Positions 1 to 8,734 are shown, numbered from the stretch's first letter. The stretch is 64,000 bases of DNA from Phytopseudomonas flavescens (GCF_900100535.1 NZ_FNDG01000016.1:1-64000); one strand, 5' to 3'. Notes: a model not told the origin generated them from the letters alone. Made by a program: numbers and translations.

Positions 1-263
1 GCAAAGTACGCGGCGGCCTTTTTTAGGATGTCTCGCTCTTCGGTCACTCGCTTGAGTTCAGCACGCAGACGACGCAGTTCGGCCTGCTGATCGTTCTCTT
101 GCTGCCGCTTTTCCTGGGGCTTGCTGTAGCGCTTGATCCAGGCATACAGGCTGTGCACCGACATACCTAACCGCGCTGCCACTTCGGCTACAGGAAGGCC
201 ACGCTCGGTCACTTGCTTGACCGCTTCGATTTTGAATTCTTCGGGGTAACGCTGGTTGCTCAT
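1..263 (-). CDS. IS3-family transposase OrfA (partial)
   Basis: The first 87 or so residues of OrfA of an IS3-family transposase are present; the gene continues beyond the window edge. The protein starts MSNQRYPEEFKIEAVKQV, has the helix-turn-helix region with GMSVHSLYAWIKRY (about residues 33-46), and ends in the leucine-zipper-like stretch LRRLRAELKRVTEERDILKK. A slippery run lies at the end of the visible frame, as expected for programmed frameshifting into OrfB. An alternative is that this copy is an inactive fragment; OrfB lies outside the window. Confidence 0.85.
   Translation of the reverse strand, partial: MSNQRYPEEFKIEAVKQVTERGLPVAEVAARLGMSVHSLYAWIKRYSKPQEKRQQENDQQAELRRLRAELKRVTEERDILKKAAAYF
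18..24 (-). promoter_or_regulatory. Slippery heptamer A AAA AAG for OrfA-OrfB frameshift
   Basis: On the minus strand the codons read CTA AAA AAG in the OrfA frame, giving the A-AAA-AAG heptamer that IS3 elements use for -1 frameshifting to make OrfAB. Position in the frame and at the end of the zipper fits the family. Downstream stimulators are outside the window. Confidence 0.6.
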
Positions 264-325
264 GGCACCTCCTAGTGGGCCTCATTATGAGGCTTGGAGG
301 TGTCTACGAAACTAGGGGCGATTCA

Positions 326-656
326 AACAGAGGATGGGCCGACCTCGCAGAGAGGATCGGCTGATGCTCCATGGCATCTTCTGGGCTCTTTGCTCCGGGG
401 CTGCCTGGCGCGATCTTGCGGAGCGATTCGGCACATGGTCGACGGCGTATCAACGATTGAGACGACGGCACGTTTGAGCGGGTTCTTGAGCGACTGCACA
501 TCCAGTTGAATCAGGAGAGTCTGATTGATCTGGACACGTGGATGATTGACTCCACCGCAGTGCGCGCAACCCGAGCCTCCTCAGGCACCGGGAAAAAGGG
601 GGCCAGAAGGACCGCTGGATCATGCTTTGGGGCGCAGCAGTGGTGGCCAAACCACA
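326..656 (+). pseudogene. IS5-family transposase remnant, frameshifted and truncated
   Basis: Three frames in succession encode consecutive parts of an IS5-family (IS427-like) transposase: MGRPRREDRLMLHGIFWALC with GAAWRDLAERFGTWSTAYQRL (334-468), then FERVLERLHIQLNQESLIDL and WMIDSTAVRATRASSG (470-590), then DHALGRSSGGQTTK (about 615-656). Two frameshifts separate them. The 5' end is cut by the IS3 element and the 3' part, including the rest of the catalytic DDE domain, is missing. It cannot make a functional transposase. Confidence 0.8.
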
Positions 657-685
657 AAAGGCAGCCATCAAGGCTGCCTTTTTCA
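656..685. terminator. Bidirectional intrinsic terminator
   Basis: A hairpin AAAGGCAGCC-ATCAA-GGCTGCCTTTTT has ten-pair arms and T runs on both sides. On the minus strand it lies about 75 bases beyond the last tRNA gene, so it probably ends the tRNA transcript. Confidence 0.75.
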
Positions 686-757
686 TTCCCGCATTCCCAA
701 AATGTTCCCAAGAGCTGGGTTATTCGGCTGAGCACCCCTGAAATAGGGGCTTAAAGA

Positions 758-842
758 TGGTGCGGACGGAGAGACTCGAACTCTCACGCCTTGCGGCGCT
801 GGAACCTAAATCCAGTGTGTCTACCAATTCCACCACGTCCGC
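758..842 (-). tRNA. tRNA-Leu (anticodon UAG)
   Basis: The minus strand reads GCGGACG...CGTCCGC plus an encoded CCA, 85 bases with a long variable arm as in leucine tRNAs. The anticodon stem CTGGA/TCCAG encloses TTTAGGT, giving anticodon UAG for CUA codons. It is the last of three same-strand tRNA genes. Confidence 0.95.
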
Positions 843-905
843 GTGGCAATACATTTTTCACAAACAAAAACGCCAGGCTTTTTAGGGCCTGGCGCTTTCA
901 GAATA

Positions 906-982
906 TGGGGTGGACGAAGGGGATCGAACCCTCGACACCAGGAGCCACAATCCTGTGCTCTACCAACTGAGCTACGCCCACC
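906..982 (-). tRNA. tRNA-His (anticodon GUG)
   Basis: The minus strand has an acceptor stem GTGGGCG/CGTCCAC preceded by the extra G at position -1 that marks histidine tRNAs. The anticodon stem CAGGA/TCCTG encloses TTGTGGC, giving anticodon GUG. CCA is encoded. Confidence 0.96.
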
Positions 983-1020
983 ATATTGCTTTACTGCTTC
1001 ACTTGTGCCGACTCACCTAG

Positions 1021-1097
1021 TGGCGCACCCGGCAGGACTCGAACCTGCGACCATCCGCTTAGAAGGCGGATGCTCTATCCAGCTGAGCTACGGGCAC
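1021..1097 (-). tRNA. tRNA-Arg (anticodon UCU)
   Basis: A 77-base cloverleaf on the minus strand with encoded CCA. The anticodon loop CTTCTAA between GCGGAT/ATCCGC arms gives anticodon UCU, reading AGA and AGG. It is first in the three-tRNA transcript. Confidence 0.95.
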
Positions 1098-1205
1098 TTA
1101 TCCATCCACTAGAGCAGACTTCAAGCTTCGGCTGGAGCGGCCACTTTCGTTGCTGCCTTTGCCGCTTTACCCTGTCACTTGCTGTGCTCGCCAAGTGGTG
1201 CGCAT

Positions 1206-1232
1206 CTTATAGAGCCCCCCCCGAGCCGTCAA
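1206..1232 (-). promoter_or_regulatory. Possible promoter of the Arg-His-Leu tRNA operon
   Basis: On the minus strand TTGACG (1232-1227) and TATAAG (1211-1206) are separated by 15 bases, with a GC-containing discriminator just downstream, as is common at stable-RNA promoters. It lies about 110 bases before tRNA-Arg. The spacer is shorter than the usual 17, so this is tentative. Confidence 0.4.
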
Positions 1233-1365
1233 CACCCAGATCTAAAAAAATTGAGTTAGATAAAGGAGTTACACCAAATCTACCGTCTGGCGCCTTTGCC
1301 CTTCCTTAATGCCATGCGAGAATGCGCGTCCTTTTTCACTCCCCTTCAATGGTTAATCGAGCGCA

Positions 1366-2220
1366 ATGACCGCACAACTGATAGATGGCAAAGCGATTGC
1401 CGCCAATATCCGCCAGCAGATTGCCCAGCGCGTCGCCGAACGGCGCCAGCAGGGGCTGCGTGCGCCAGGCCTGGCGGTGATCCTGGTCGGCAGCGATCCC
1501 GCCTCTCAGGTTTATGTCGCGCACAAACGCAAGGACTGCCAAGAGGTCGGCTTCGTTTCCCGCGCCTATGACCTGAGCGCCGACACCAGCCAGGACGAGT
1601 TGCTGAGCCTGATTGACTCACTGAATGAAGACGCGAGCATCGACGGCATCCTGGTGCAGCTGCCGCTGCCGGCGCACCTGGACTCATCATTGCTGCTCGA
1701 GCGCATTCGCCCGGACAAGGACGTGGACGGTTTCCATCCTTATAACATCGGCCGCCTGGCCCAGCGCATGCCGCTGCTGCGCCCCTGCACCCCCAAGGGC
1801 ATCATGACCCTGCTGGCCAGCACTGGCGTCGACCTCTACGGGCTCGATGCCGTTGTAGTGGGTGCATCCAATATCGTCGGTCGCCCCATGGCCATGGAGC
1901 TGCTGCTCGGTGGCTGTACCGTGACCGTCACCCACCGCTTCACCAAGGATCTGGCCGGCCATGTGGCCCGTGCCGACATCGTTGTGGTTGCAGCCGGCAA
2001 GCCGGGCCTGGTCAAGGGGGAATGGATCAAGGAAGGCGCCATCGTCATCGACGTGGGCATCAATCGCCAGACCGATGGCAAGCTGATTGGTGACGTGGTG
2101 TATGAAACCGCCCTGCCCCGTGCTGGCTGGATCACCCCGGTACCAGGCGGTGTCGGCCCGATGACCCGCGCCTGCCTGCTGGAAAACACCCTGCATGCTG
2201 CGGAACATCTGCACGCCTGA
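1366..2220 (+). CDS. folD: Bifunctional methylenetetrahydrofolate dehydrogenase/cyclohydrolase FolD
   Basis: FolD interconverts 5,10-methylene-, 5,10-methenyl- and 10-formyl-tetrahydrofolate using NADP in the cytoplasm. The 284-residue length is standard. The catalytic YxxxK motif is seen at Tyr50/Lys54 (YVAHK), followed by VQLPLPAHLD, the PDKDVDGFHPYNIG signature and the nucleotide-binding stretch VVVGASNIVGRP; the C-terminal TPVPGGVGPMTRACLLENT motif is intact. The start was chosen at the ATG giving MTAQLIDGKAIA, the usual N terminus. A strong hairpin terminator follows, shared with the convergent helicase gene. Confidence 0.97.
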   Translation: MTAQLIDGKAIAANIRQQIAQRVAERRQQGLRAPGLAVILVGSDPASQVYVAHKRKDCQEVGFVSRAYDLSADTSQDELLSLIDSLNEDASIDGILVQLPLPAHLDSSLLLERIRPDKDVDGFHPYNIGRLAQRMPLLRPCTPKGIMTLLASTGVDLYGLDAVVVGASNIVGRPMAMELLLGGCTVTVTHRFTKDLAGHVARADIVVVAAGKPGLVKGEWIKEGAIVIDVGINRQTDGKLIGDVVYETALPRAGWITPVPGGVGPMTRACLLENTLHAAEHLHA

Positions 2221-2238
2221 TAGCGTTTCGCAGCAGAT

Positions 2239-2264
2239 AAAACGGCGCCCTCGGGCGCCGTTTT
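2239..2264. terminator. Bidirectional terminator between folD and helicase gene
   Basis: The perfect hairpin AAAACGGCGCCC-TC-GGGCGCCGTTTT has T runs in both directions and lies between two converging genes, overlapping the helicase stop codon by one base. Confidence 0.85.
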
Positions 2265-4207
2265 CAGTTCAGTGCGCCCGTCGCCCCTTGAGGCTTGCGC
2301 ACGAACCACAGTACCCGGCTGACGCCGCGGGTCACCGCCACGTAGCCAAGACGCAGGCTCTCGTCGGCCATCACCTGATCGTAGCTGTTGGCGAAGAAAC
2401 CACAGTATGCATACAGGGCGTTACGCAGCGGGTGAGGCGTAGGCGGCAGACAATCATCGAGGATGATCGCCACCTCGGCCTGCAGGCCCTTGGCGCGATG
2501 GATGGTGTAGGCCTTTACCGGGAGTTTGCGGCCGAGCCCGGCCTGCACCTCCTTGAGCGTCTCGTTGCGCCGCCCCAGCAGCAGTACCGCCGTGCGCTCC
2601 GTGGAATCGATGGCGCTGGCATACTCGCACTGGGCGGCAATTTCCTTCAGCAGATCAGGCATCTGCCGGGCCAGATCGAATGGCGTCACCAGTTGTACGC
2701 CATGCCCGCCGGGCGGCGTGACTCGGATCGCTTCGGTGGCTTTGTCCTGCTTGGAGGCAACCTCGCGCAGAATCGACTCGGCATCGCGGATCAGCGGCTC
2801 GATCGAGCGATAATTTGCCTGCAGCATCAGCACCGCACTCTGGCCCTTGCCCTTGCTCGGGAAGTGCCGGTCAAAGGCCATGAACAGCTCCGGCGAACTG
2901 CCACGCCAAGCATAGATCGACTGCCAATCGTCACCGATGGCCATCAGGCTCACTGCCTTCGAAGCGCCGGCCAGGCGCCGATGCACCGCCTGCAGCCATT
3001 GCACGATCTGCGGTGAGACATCCTGGAATTCGTCGATCAGCAGATGGGAGAAGCTCGCCAGCGCCTCGGCGGGCAGCCGCCCGTCGCCTTCATCAAGCAT
3101 CTGCGTCAGCTGCTGGAAGGCGCCATTGAAGGTCATCAGGCCCTGCTCGCCAAGACGCTGCTGCAAGGTCCGCCAGAAAGCCTGCAAGGCGAGGAGAAAA
3201 AGGCGTTCCTGATCCGAACAAGGCACCGCGACCACCGCCAGTTGGTCGATGCGAATGCCGATGCTCTCGATAAAGCCTGCCTGGCCGTAGAACACCTCGA
3301 ACAACGGTACAGCGTGCAGCTCGCCAGTCAGTCGGAATGGCTGCAGTGGCGCCTTCGGCAACGGCTTGTGCTCATCCGGGGCAGGCGAACCGAGCAGCCT
3401 GTGAACCTGCGCGCGAAACGCTGGATCCGCGGCGTAACAGGCCTGATAGACCTCTTTCAGCAGACGCCCCTGCGCAGCGCCCAGGCGACCGCCAGCCAGC
3501 GGATTATCCGGCTCGCTGGCAGCAGCTCGCTTGTCACCCAGTTGTTCGAACCAACCCGGGTTGCCCAATGCCTGACGGGCCAGCACACCCATCGCCGCGT
3601 GAAAGGTGCGTACGCATTGCTGTATCGCACGCTCGTCGACGGGCGACTGCCAGAACGCCAGCAACTTCGACAGCCGCTCACGCAGCTCGACGCAGGATGC
3701 ATGGGTAAAGGAAATCACCGTCAGCCGTTCGGGTTCGATGTTCAGGTGACAGAGCATGAAGACCACACGCAGCACCAGGGTCGTCGACTTGCCCGATCCT
3801 GCACCGGCAAAGATACGCGTCAACGGTTGGCGAGCGAGGATCATTGCCCATTGCTCGTCGGAAGGCGCGCCGACCACCCCGGCCGCAACGGCTCGGGCGA
3901 CGCTGTCCCGCATGGCCTGCTCCTGGGCAGCGGTGATTTTCATGGCGACCGCCGAGTAGACACCGGCGCTCGGGCGCCTAACGGGCTTTTTTGGCGCGCC
4001 CCCTCCCTGGCCGCGCCCCTTCGCACCCGCGCCCTTCCCTGCGCGCTTGGCTGCCGCCTTCTTCCCGGCGGCAGGCTTGCCGGCGGTTTTCGCGGCAGAC
4101 TTCAGGCGTTCGGCAGTGGCGTGCCTTTCGGCTTCCAGATAGGCCGCGGTACGGGGGAAGTAACGGGCCAGCGTGGTGGAAAGCAGCAGTTTGTAACGGC
4201 TCAGCAT
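2264..4207 (-). CDS. UvrD/Rep-like superfamily 1 DNA helicase
   Basis: This 647-residue protein is an SF1 ATP-dependent DNA helicase. Walker A FAGAGSGKSTT lies near residue 150, motif Ia ISFTHASCVEL follows, the Walker B/DExx motif is LLIDEFQDVSPQIVQWL, motif III is MAIGDDWQSIYAWRGSSP, and the C-terminal motifs YTIHRAKGLQAEV and VAVTRGVSRVLW are present. It is shorter than UvrD or Rep and so is a separate pseudomonad subfamily. The first 100 residues carry a Lys/Ala/Gly-rich basic tract (AAGKKAAAKRAGKGAGAKG) that may bind nucleic acid. The start is the ATG of MLSRYKLLLSTTLARYFP; an upstream extension in the same frame runs through the cysS terminator and is unlikely. Its cellular role cannot be deduced. 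Confidence 0.85.
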   Translation of the reverse strand: MLSRYKLLLSTTLARYFPRTAAYLEAERHATAERLKSAAKTAGKPAAGKKAAAKRAGKGAGAKGRGQGGGAPKKPVRRPSAGVYSAVAMKITAAQEQAMRDSVARAVAAGVVGAPSDEQWAMILARQPLTRIFAGAGSGKSTTLVLRVVFMLCHLNIEPERLTVISFTHASCVELRERLSKLLAFWQSPVDERAIQQCVRTFHAAMGVLARQALGNPGWFEQLGDKRAAASEPDNPLAGGRLGAAQGRLLKEVYQACYAADPAFRAQVHRLLGSPAPDEHKPLPKAPLQPFRLTGELHAVPLFEVFYGQAGFIESIGIRIDQLAVVAVPCSDQERLFLLALQAFWRTLQQRLGEQGLMTFNGAFQQLTQMLDEGDGRLPAEALASFSHLLIDEFQDVSPQIVQWLQAVHRRLAGASKAVSLMAIGDDWQSIYAWRGSSPELFMAFDRHFPSKGKGQSAVLMLQANYRSIEPLIRDAESILREVASKQDKATEAIRVTPPGGHGVQLVTPFDLARQMPDLLKEIAAQCEYASAIDSTERTAVLLLGRRNETLKEVQAGLGRKLPVKAYTIHRAKGLQAEVAIILDDCLPPTPHPLRNALYAYCGFFANSYDQVMADESLRLGYVAVTRGVSRVLWFVRKPQGATGALN

Positions 4208-4247
4208 GGTGTTTCCGTAGCGAATGCGATGTGGGCGTCTGGAAATG

Positions 4248-4271
4248 AAAAGGCCGCTAATGCGGCCTTTT
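4248..4271. terminator. Intrinsic terminator downstream of cysS
   Basis: The hairpin AAAAGGCCGC-TAAT-GCGGCCTTTT lies 16 bases past the cysS stop (minus strand) and upstream of the helicase start. The T run follows on either strand. Confidence 0.8.
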
Positions 4272-4286
4272 CGATGCAGCGGGGGA

Positions 4287-5672
4287 TTACTCGGCAAGAC
4301 GCCAGGTGGTGCCGCCCTTACCGTCCTCGAGTACCACGCCCAAGGCGGCGATCTGATCGCGGATACGGTCGGATTCGGCCCAGTTCTTCTCGGCACGGGC
4401 CTGCAGGCGCGCCGCGATCAAGGCTTCCACTTCGGCCGCATCGACCTTGCCTTCGGCGCCAGCCCTGAGAAAAGCATCCGGTTCCAGCTGCAGCACGCCG
4501 AGCAGGCCGGCCAGTCGCTTGAGCTGAGCGGCCAGACCGGCAGTGGCCTGCAGGTCGCTTTCACGCAGGCGGTTGATCTCGCGGATCATCTCGAACAGCA
4601 CCGCGCAGGCTTCCGGCGAGTTGAAGTCGTCGTCCATCGCCGCGCCGAAACGCTCGACGAACGCCTCGCCACCAGCCGGAGCGACGTCGGGCAAGCCCTT
4701 GAGCCCGTTGTAGAAGCGCTCCAGGGCGCCTTTGGCTTCCTTGAGGCTTTCTTCCGAGTAGTTGATCGGGCTGCGGTAATGGCTGGACACCAGCAGGTAG
4801 CGAACCACCTCCGGATGGTATTTCTCCAGTACCTCACGGATGGTGAAGAAGTTGCCCAGGCTCTTGGACATCTTCTCGCCATCCACACGCACCGCGCCAG
4901 CGTGCATCCAGGCATTGGCGTACTGCTTGCCGGTCGCCGCCTCGCTCTGTGCGATCTCGTTCTCGTGGTGCGGGAACACCAGATCCGGCCCGCCGCCGTG
5001 AATGTCGAAGGTCTCGCCCAGGCAGCAGGTGGACATCACCGAGCACTCGATGTGCCAGCCCGGCCGGCCAGCGCCCCAGGGCGACTGCCAGCTCGGCTCG
5101 CCTGGCTTGGCACCTTTCCACAGCACGAAGTCCAGCGGGTCCTGCTTGATCTCGTCGACCTCGATACGTGCACCGATCTTCAGGTCTTCGATCTTCTTGC
5201 GAGACAGCTTGCCGTAGCCGACGAACTTGCCGACGCGGTAATACACGTCGCCATTTCCCGGCGCATAGGCGTACCCCTTGTCGATCAGGGTCTGGATCAT
5301 CTCGTGCATGCCGGCGATATGCCCGGTGGCACGCGGCTCCTGATCCGGGCGCAAGACCGACAGGCGCGCTTCGTCTTCGTGCATCGCCGCGATCATGCGC
5401 TCGACCAGCGTCTCGAACGGCTCGCCGTTCTCATTGGCACGCCTGATGATCTTGTCGTCGATGTCGGTGATATTGCGCACGTAGGTCACGTCATAGCCGC
5501 GATGCCGCAGCCAGCGGGTGACCACGTCGAATGCGACCATCACCCTGGCATGGCCGATGTGGCAGAAGTCGTAGACCGTCATGCCGCACACGTACAGGCG
5601 CACGTGATTACCGACCAGCGGCTTGAAGGGCTCTTTGACCTTGCTCAGGGTGTTGTAAATGCTCAGTGCCAT
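4287..5672 (-). CDS. cysS: Cysteinyl-tRNA synthetase
   Basis: A class I synthetase that charges tRNA-Cys, 461 residues as in other gammaproteobacteria. The zinc ligand Cys29 lies in YVCGMTVYD and the HIGH motif is residues 38-41 (CHIGHARV). The second zinc region WHIECSVMS and HGGGPDLVFPHHENE, and the KMSKS motif (EKMSKSLGNFFT), are intact. Its ATG immediately follows the glnS stop with no spacer, so the two synthetase genes are cotranscribed and probably translationally coupled. Confidence 0.98.
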   Translation of the reverse strand: MALSIYNTLSKVKEPFKPLVGNHVRLYVCGMTVYDFCHIGHARVMVAFDVVTRWLRHRGYDVTYVRNITDIDDKIIRRANENGEPFETLVERMIAAMHEDEARLSVLRPDQEPRATGHIAGMHEMIQTLIDKGYAYAPGNGDVYYRVGKFVGYGKLSRKKIEDLKIGARIEVDEIKQDPLDFVLWKGAKPGEPSWQSPWGAGRPGWHIECSVMSTCCLGETFDIHGGGPDLVFPHHENEIAQSEAATGKQYANAWMHAGAVRVDGEKMSKSLGNFFTIREVLEKYHPEVVRYLLVSSHYRSPINYSEESLKEAKGALERFYNGLKGLPDVAPAGGEAFVERFGAAMDDDFNSPEACAVLFEMIREINRLRESDLQATAGLAAQLKRLAGLLGVLQLEPDAFLRAGAEGKVDAAEVEALIAARLQARAEKNWAESDRIRDQIAALGVVLEDGKGGTTWRLAE

Positions 5673-7340
5673 TTACTGCCCCCAGGAATCGCGCAGGGTG
5701 ACGGTGCGGTTGAAGACCAGAGCGTCCGGCTTGGAGTCCTTGGCGTCCAGGCAGAAATAGCCTTCGCGCTCGAACTGGAAGCGATCGTCCACACTGGCCT
5801 GAGCCAGCGATGGCTCGGCACGGCAACCCTTGAGCACCACCAGGGAATCGGGGTTGATGTTGTCGAGGAAGCTGCCGCTGTCTTCGGCCTTTTCCGGGTT
5901 GGCCGAACGGAACAGACGGTCATACAGGCGAACCTCGCACTCGACGCTCTCGGCCGCCGGAACCCAGTGGATCACGCCCTTGACCTTGCGGCCTTCCGGG
6001 TTCTTGCCCAGGGTGTTTTCGTCGTAGGAGCAGCGCAGCTCGACGATATGGCCGGCGGCATCCTTGATCGCTTCGTCGGCGCGAATCACGTAGCTACCGC
6101 GCAGGCGTGCTTCCCCGCCAGGAACCAGGCGCTTGAAGCCGTCCGGCGGAGTTTCTTCGAAGTCGCCGGCGTCGATGTAGATCTCGCGGGAGAACGGCAG
6201 CACGCGGGTGCCGATATCCTGCTTGGGATGGCGCGCCAGTTCCAGGTTCTCGACCTTGCCTTCCGGGTAATTGGTGATCACCACCTTGAGCGGCTTGAGC
6301 ACGCACATGGCGCGCGACGCGTTGGCGTCGAGGTCTTCGCGGATGGCGAACTCGAGCATGCCGATGTCCACCAGGCCGCCGGCGCGGTTGACGCCGATCA
6401 TGTCGCAGAAGGTGCGGATAGAAGCCGGCGTGTAGCCACGGCGACGGTAGCCCGAGAGCGTCGACATGCGCGGGTCATCCCAGCCGTTGACGTGCTTCTC
6501 GTCGACCAGTTGCTTGAGTTTGCGCTTGCTGGTGATGGTGTAGTTCAGGTTCAGGCGGGCGAATTCGTACTGACGTGGCTGCGCCGGCACCGGCAGATTG
6601 GCCAGGAACCATTCGTACAGCGGGCGATGATCCTCGAACTCCAGGGTGCAGATGGAGTGGGTCACGCCTTCGATGGCATCCGACTGGCCATGGGTGAAGT
6701 CGTAGCTCGGGTAGATGCACCACTTGTCACCGGTCTGGTGATGATGGGCGTGGCGGATGCGATAGAGGATCGGGTCGCGCAGGTTCATGTTGCGCGACGC
6801 CATGTCGATCTTGGCGCGCAGGGCGCGAGCGCCATCCGGGAACTCGCCGGCCTTCATGCGTGCGAACAGATCGAGGTTCTCGGAAACCGAGCGCTCGCGG
6901 TATGGGCTGTCCTTGCCGGGGGTATTCAGGGTGCCACGGTATTCGCGGGCTTCGTCCGGCGACAGGTCGTCGACGTAGGCCTTGCCAGCCTCGATCAGCT
7001 CGACGGCCCAGTCATGCAGTTGGTCGAAGTAATTGGAAGCATAACGCTCCTCGCCGGCCCACTTGAAGCCGAGCCACTCGACGTCGGCCTTGATGGCGTC
7101 GATATATTCCTGATCTTCCTTGGCCGGGTTGGTGTCGTCGAAACGCAGGTTGCACTCGCCAGCGAATTCCTCGGCCAGGCCGAAGTTCAGGCAGATCGAC
7201 TTGGCATGGCCGATATGCAGGTAGCCATTGGGCTCCGGCGGGAAACGGGTGATGATCTTGGCATGCTTGCCAGCGTCCAGATCAGCCTGGACGAGGGGAC
7301 GCAGGAAGTTGGCGGCTTTTTCGACGGTAGGCTTGCTCAT
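5673..7340 (-). CDS. glnS: Glutaminyl-tRNA synthetase
   Basis: A class Ic synthetase of 555 residues that charges tRNA-Gln directly. It has FPPEPNGYLHIGHAKSI with HIGH at residues 42-45, the SKR form of the KMSKS loop (TITSKRKLKQLV), and the C-terminal beta-barrel anticodon-binding domain beginning near residue 340. The start MSKPTVEKAANFL was chosen over an in-frame ATG ten codons upstream because it matches the family start. It is the first gene of the glnS-cysS operon and diverges from ppiB. Confidence 0.98.
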   Translation of the reverse strand: MSKPTVEKAANFLRPLVQADLDAGKHAKIITRFPPEPNGYLHIGHAKSICLNFGLAEEFAGECNLRFDDTNPAKEDQEYIDAIKADVEWLGFKWAGEERYASNYFDQLHDWAVELIEAGKAYVDDLSPDEAREYRGTLNTPGKDSPYRERSVSENLDLFARMKAGEFPDGARALRAKIDMASRNMNLRDPILYRIRHAHHHQTGDKWCIYPSYDFTHGQSDAIEGVTHSICTLEFEDHRPLYEWFLANLPVPAQPRQYEFARLNLNYTITSKRKLKQLVDEKHVNGWDDPRMSTLSGYRRRGYTPASIRTFCDMIGVNRAGGLVDIGMLEFAIREDLDANASRAMCVLKPLKVVITNYPEGKVENLELARHPKQDIGTRVLPFSREIYIDAGDFEETPPDGFKRLVPGGEARLRGSYVIRADEAIKDAAGHIVELRCSYDENTLGKNPEGRKVKGVIHWVPAAESVECEVRLYDRLFRSANPEKAEDSGSFLDNINPDSLVVLKGCRAEPSLAQASVDDRFQFEREGYFCLDAKDSKPDALVFNRTVTLRDSWGQ

Positions 7341-7520
7341 GGTGTCCTTAGCGCGTGCGGATTGCGGCACAGGGTAGGCCGACTAAAACAAAGCGCTTAT
7401 CATAGCCCAAGCTGTCAACCCCCTGACAGGCCTTGGTGCCTGCTCCTGACCTCGGGCCGACATAAATGTCCGCCGCGAGCAGGGAGTGGCCCGCGACTTA
7501 CTCGACAGAGCGATAACCAC

Positions 7521-8015
7521 ATGATCAAGCTGCACACCAACCACGGCGTCATCACCCTGAAGCTGTTCGAAGACAAGGCTCCGGCCACCGCCGCCAACTT
7601 CAAGGAATACGTGAAGAGCGGCCATTACGACGGCACGGTGTTCCACCGCGTGATCGGCAACTTCATGATCCAGGGGGGCGGTTTCGAACCGGGCATGAAG
7701 CAGAAGCCGACCAAGGCGACGATCAAGAACGAAGCCAACAACGGCTTGAGCAACAAAACCGGTACCGTGGCCATGGCGCGTACCATGGAGCCGCATTCGG
7801 CCTCCGCGCAGTTCTTCATCAACGTTGCCGACAACACCTTCCTCGACCACAGCGCACCGACCGTGCAGGGCTGGGGCTATGCGGTGTTCGGTGAAGTGGT
7901 CGAAGGCCTGGACGTGGTCGAAGCCATCAAGGGCGTCGCCACCACCATGAAATCCGGCCACCAGGACGTTCCGGCCGAAGACGTGATCATCGAGAAGGCC
8001 GAGATCGTCGAGTGA
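7521..8015 (+). CDS. ppiB: Cytoplasmic cyclophilin-type peptidyl-prolyl isomerase B
   Basis: A 164-residue cyclophilin that speeds cis-trans isomerisation of Xaa-Pro bonds. Catalytic-site motifs FHRVIGNFMIQGG, SASAQFFINVADN and the WGYAVFGEVVEG stretch are present. No signal peptide is seen, so it is cytoplasmic. The stop overlaps the lpxH GTG start by four bases, giving a ppiB-lpxH operon. Confidence 0.96.
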   Translation: MIKLHTNHGVITLKLFEDKAPATAANFKEYVKSGHYDGTVFHRVIGNFMIQGGGFEPGMKQKPTKATIKNEANNGLSNKTGTVAMARTMEPHSASAQFFINVADNTFLDHSAPTVQGWGYAVFGEVVEGLDVVEAIKGVATTMKSGHQDVPAEDVIIEKAEIVE

Positions 8016-8734
8016 TCCTGCTGATCGCCGACCTGCATCTTGAAGAGGAGCGCCCGGACATCAGCCGGGCGTTCTTGCATTTCCTCGCCCACCGGGCGAG
8101 CCAGGCCGAGGCGCTGTACATCCTCGGCGATTTTTTCGAAGTATGGATTGGCGACGACGCCATGAGCCCCTTTCAGCACCGCATCGCCCAGGCCCTGCGG
8201 CGCCTGAGCGACGGCGGTACGCGGGTCTACCTGATGCATGGCAATCGCGACTTCCTGCTTGGCAAGGCATTCTGCCGCGAGGCCGGTTGCACGCTGCTCG
8301 GCGATCCTCACGAAGTGCGCTTCGCCGGCGAAAAGGTACTGCTCATGCACGGTGACAGCCTGTGCACCCTGGATGTCGGCTACATGAAGATGCGCCGCCT
8401 GTTGCGCAACCCCATCAGCCTGTTCATCTTGCGCAACCTGCCGCTGGGCACCCGCCACAAGCTGGCGCGCAAGCTACGCTCGGAAAGCCGCTCGCAGACC
8501 CGCATGAAGGCCAGCGATATCGTCGACGTCACGCCGGAAGAAGTGCAGCGGGTGATGGCGACCCATGGCGTGCGCACGCTGATCCACGGTCATACCCACC
8601 GCCCTGCCAACCACGACTTGCTGGTCGATGGCCAACCGGCACGACGCATCGTCCTCGGCGACTGGGATAGACAAGGCTGGACCCTGCAGATCGATGAAAA
8701 CGGCTTCAACCAGAGCGCCTTCGCCCTGGCCTGA
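8012..8734 (+). CDS. lpxH: UDP-2,3-diacylglucosamine diphosphatase LpxH
   Basis: LpxH hydrolyses UDP-2,3-diacylglucosamine to lipid X in lipid A synthesis at the inner membrane. The calcineurin-like metal motifs are all present: IADLHL, GDFFEVWIGDD, HGNRDFLLG, MHGDSLCT and HGHTHRPA. The 240-residue length is normal. The start is a GTG inside the ppiB stop (GTGA overlap), which gives the expected N terminus MILLIADLHL. Confidence 0.95.
   Translation: MILLIADLHLEEERPDISRAFLHFLAHRASQAEALYILGDFFEVWIGDDAMSPFQHRIAQALRRLSDGGTRVYLMHGNRDFLLGKAFCREAGCTLLGDPHEVRFAGEKVLLMHGDSLCTLDVGYMKMRRLLRNPISLFILRNLPLGTRHKLARKLRSESRSQTRMKASDIVDVTPEEVQRVMATHGVRTLIHGHTHRPANHDLLVDGQPARRIVLGDWDRQGWTLQIDENGFNQSAFALA

Larger units (their letters stand above)
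1..325 (-). mobile_element. IS3-family insertion sequence, left end (partial)
   Basis: The end of an IS3-family element runs off the left edge of the window. On the minus strand the tip reads TGAATCGCCCCTAGTTTCGT from 325 leftwards, the TG-starting, C-rich terminal repeat typical of this family, and OrfA begins about 60 bases inside it. The element sits directly against an IS5-family remnant, so it probably inserted into or next to that older element. Target-site duplication and the right end cannot be seen. Confidence 0.8.

Noticed and set aside
3044..4468. Plus-strand open frame opposite the helicase gene
   Set aside because: It is a shadow frame with Arg/Gln/His-rich composition and no domain; the helicase has all SF1 motifs.
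7412..7429. Inverted repeat CTGTCA-ACCCCC-TGACAG between glnS and ppiB
   Set aside because: Its arms are short and it contains a TTGACA that does not pair with a well-spaced -10, so neither terminator nor promoter can be supported.
4224..8015. A very long plus-strand open frame across the cysS and glnS region ending in ppiB
   Set aside because: It is antisense to two complete synthetase genes; only its last 164 codons (ppiB) match a family.
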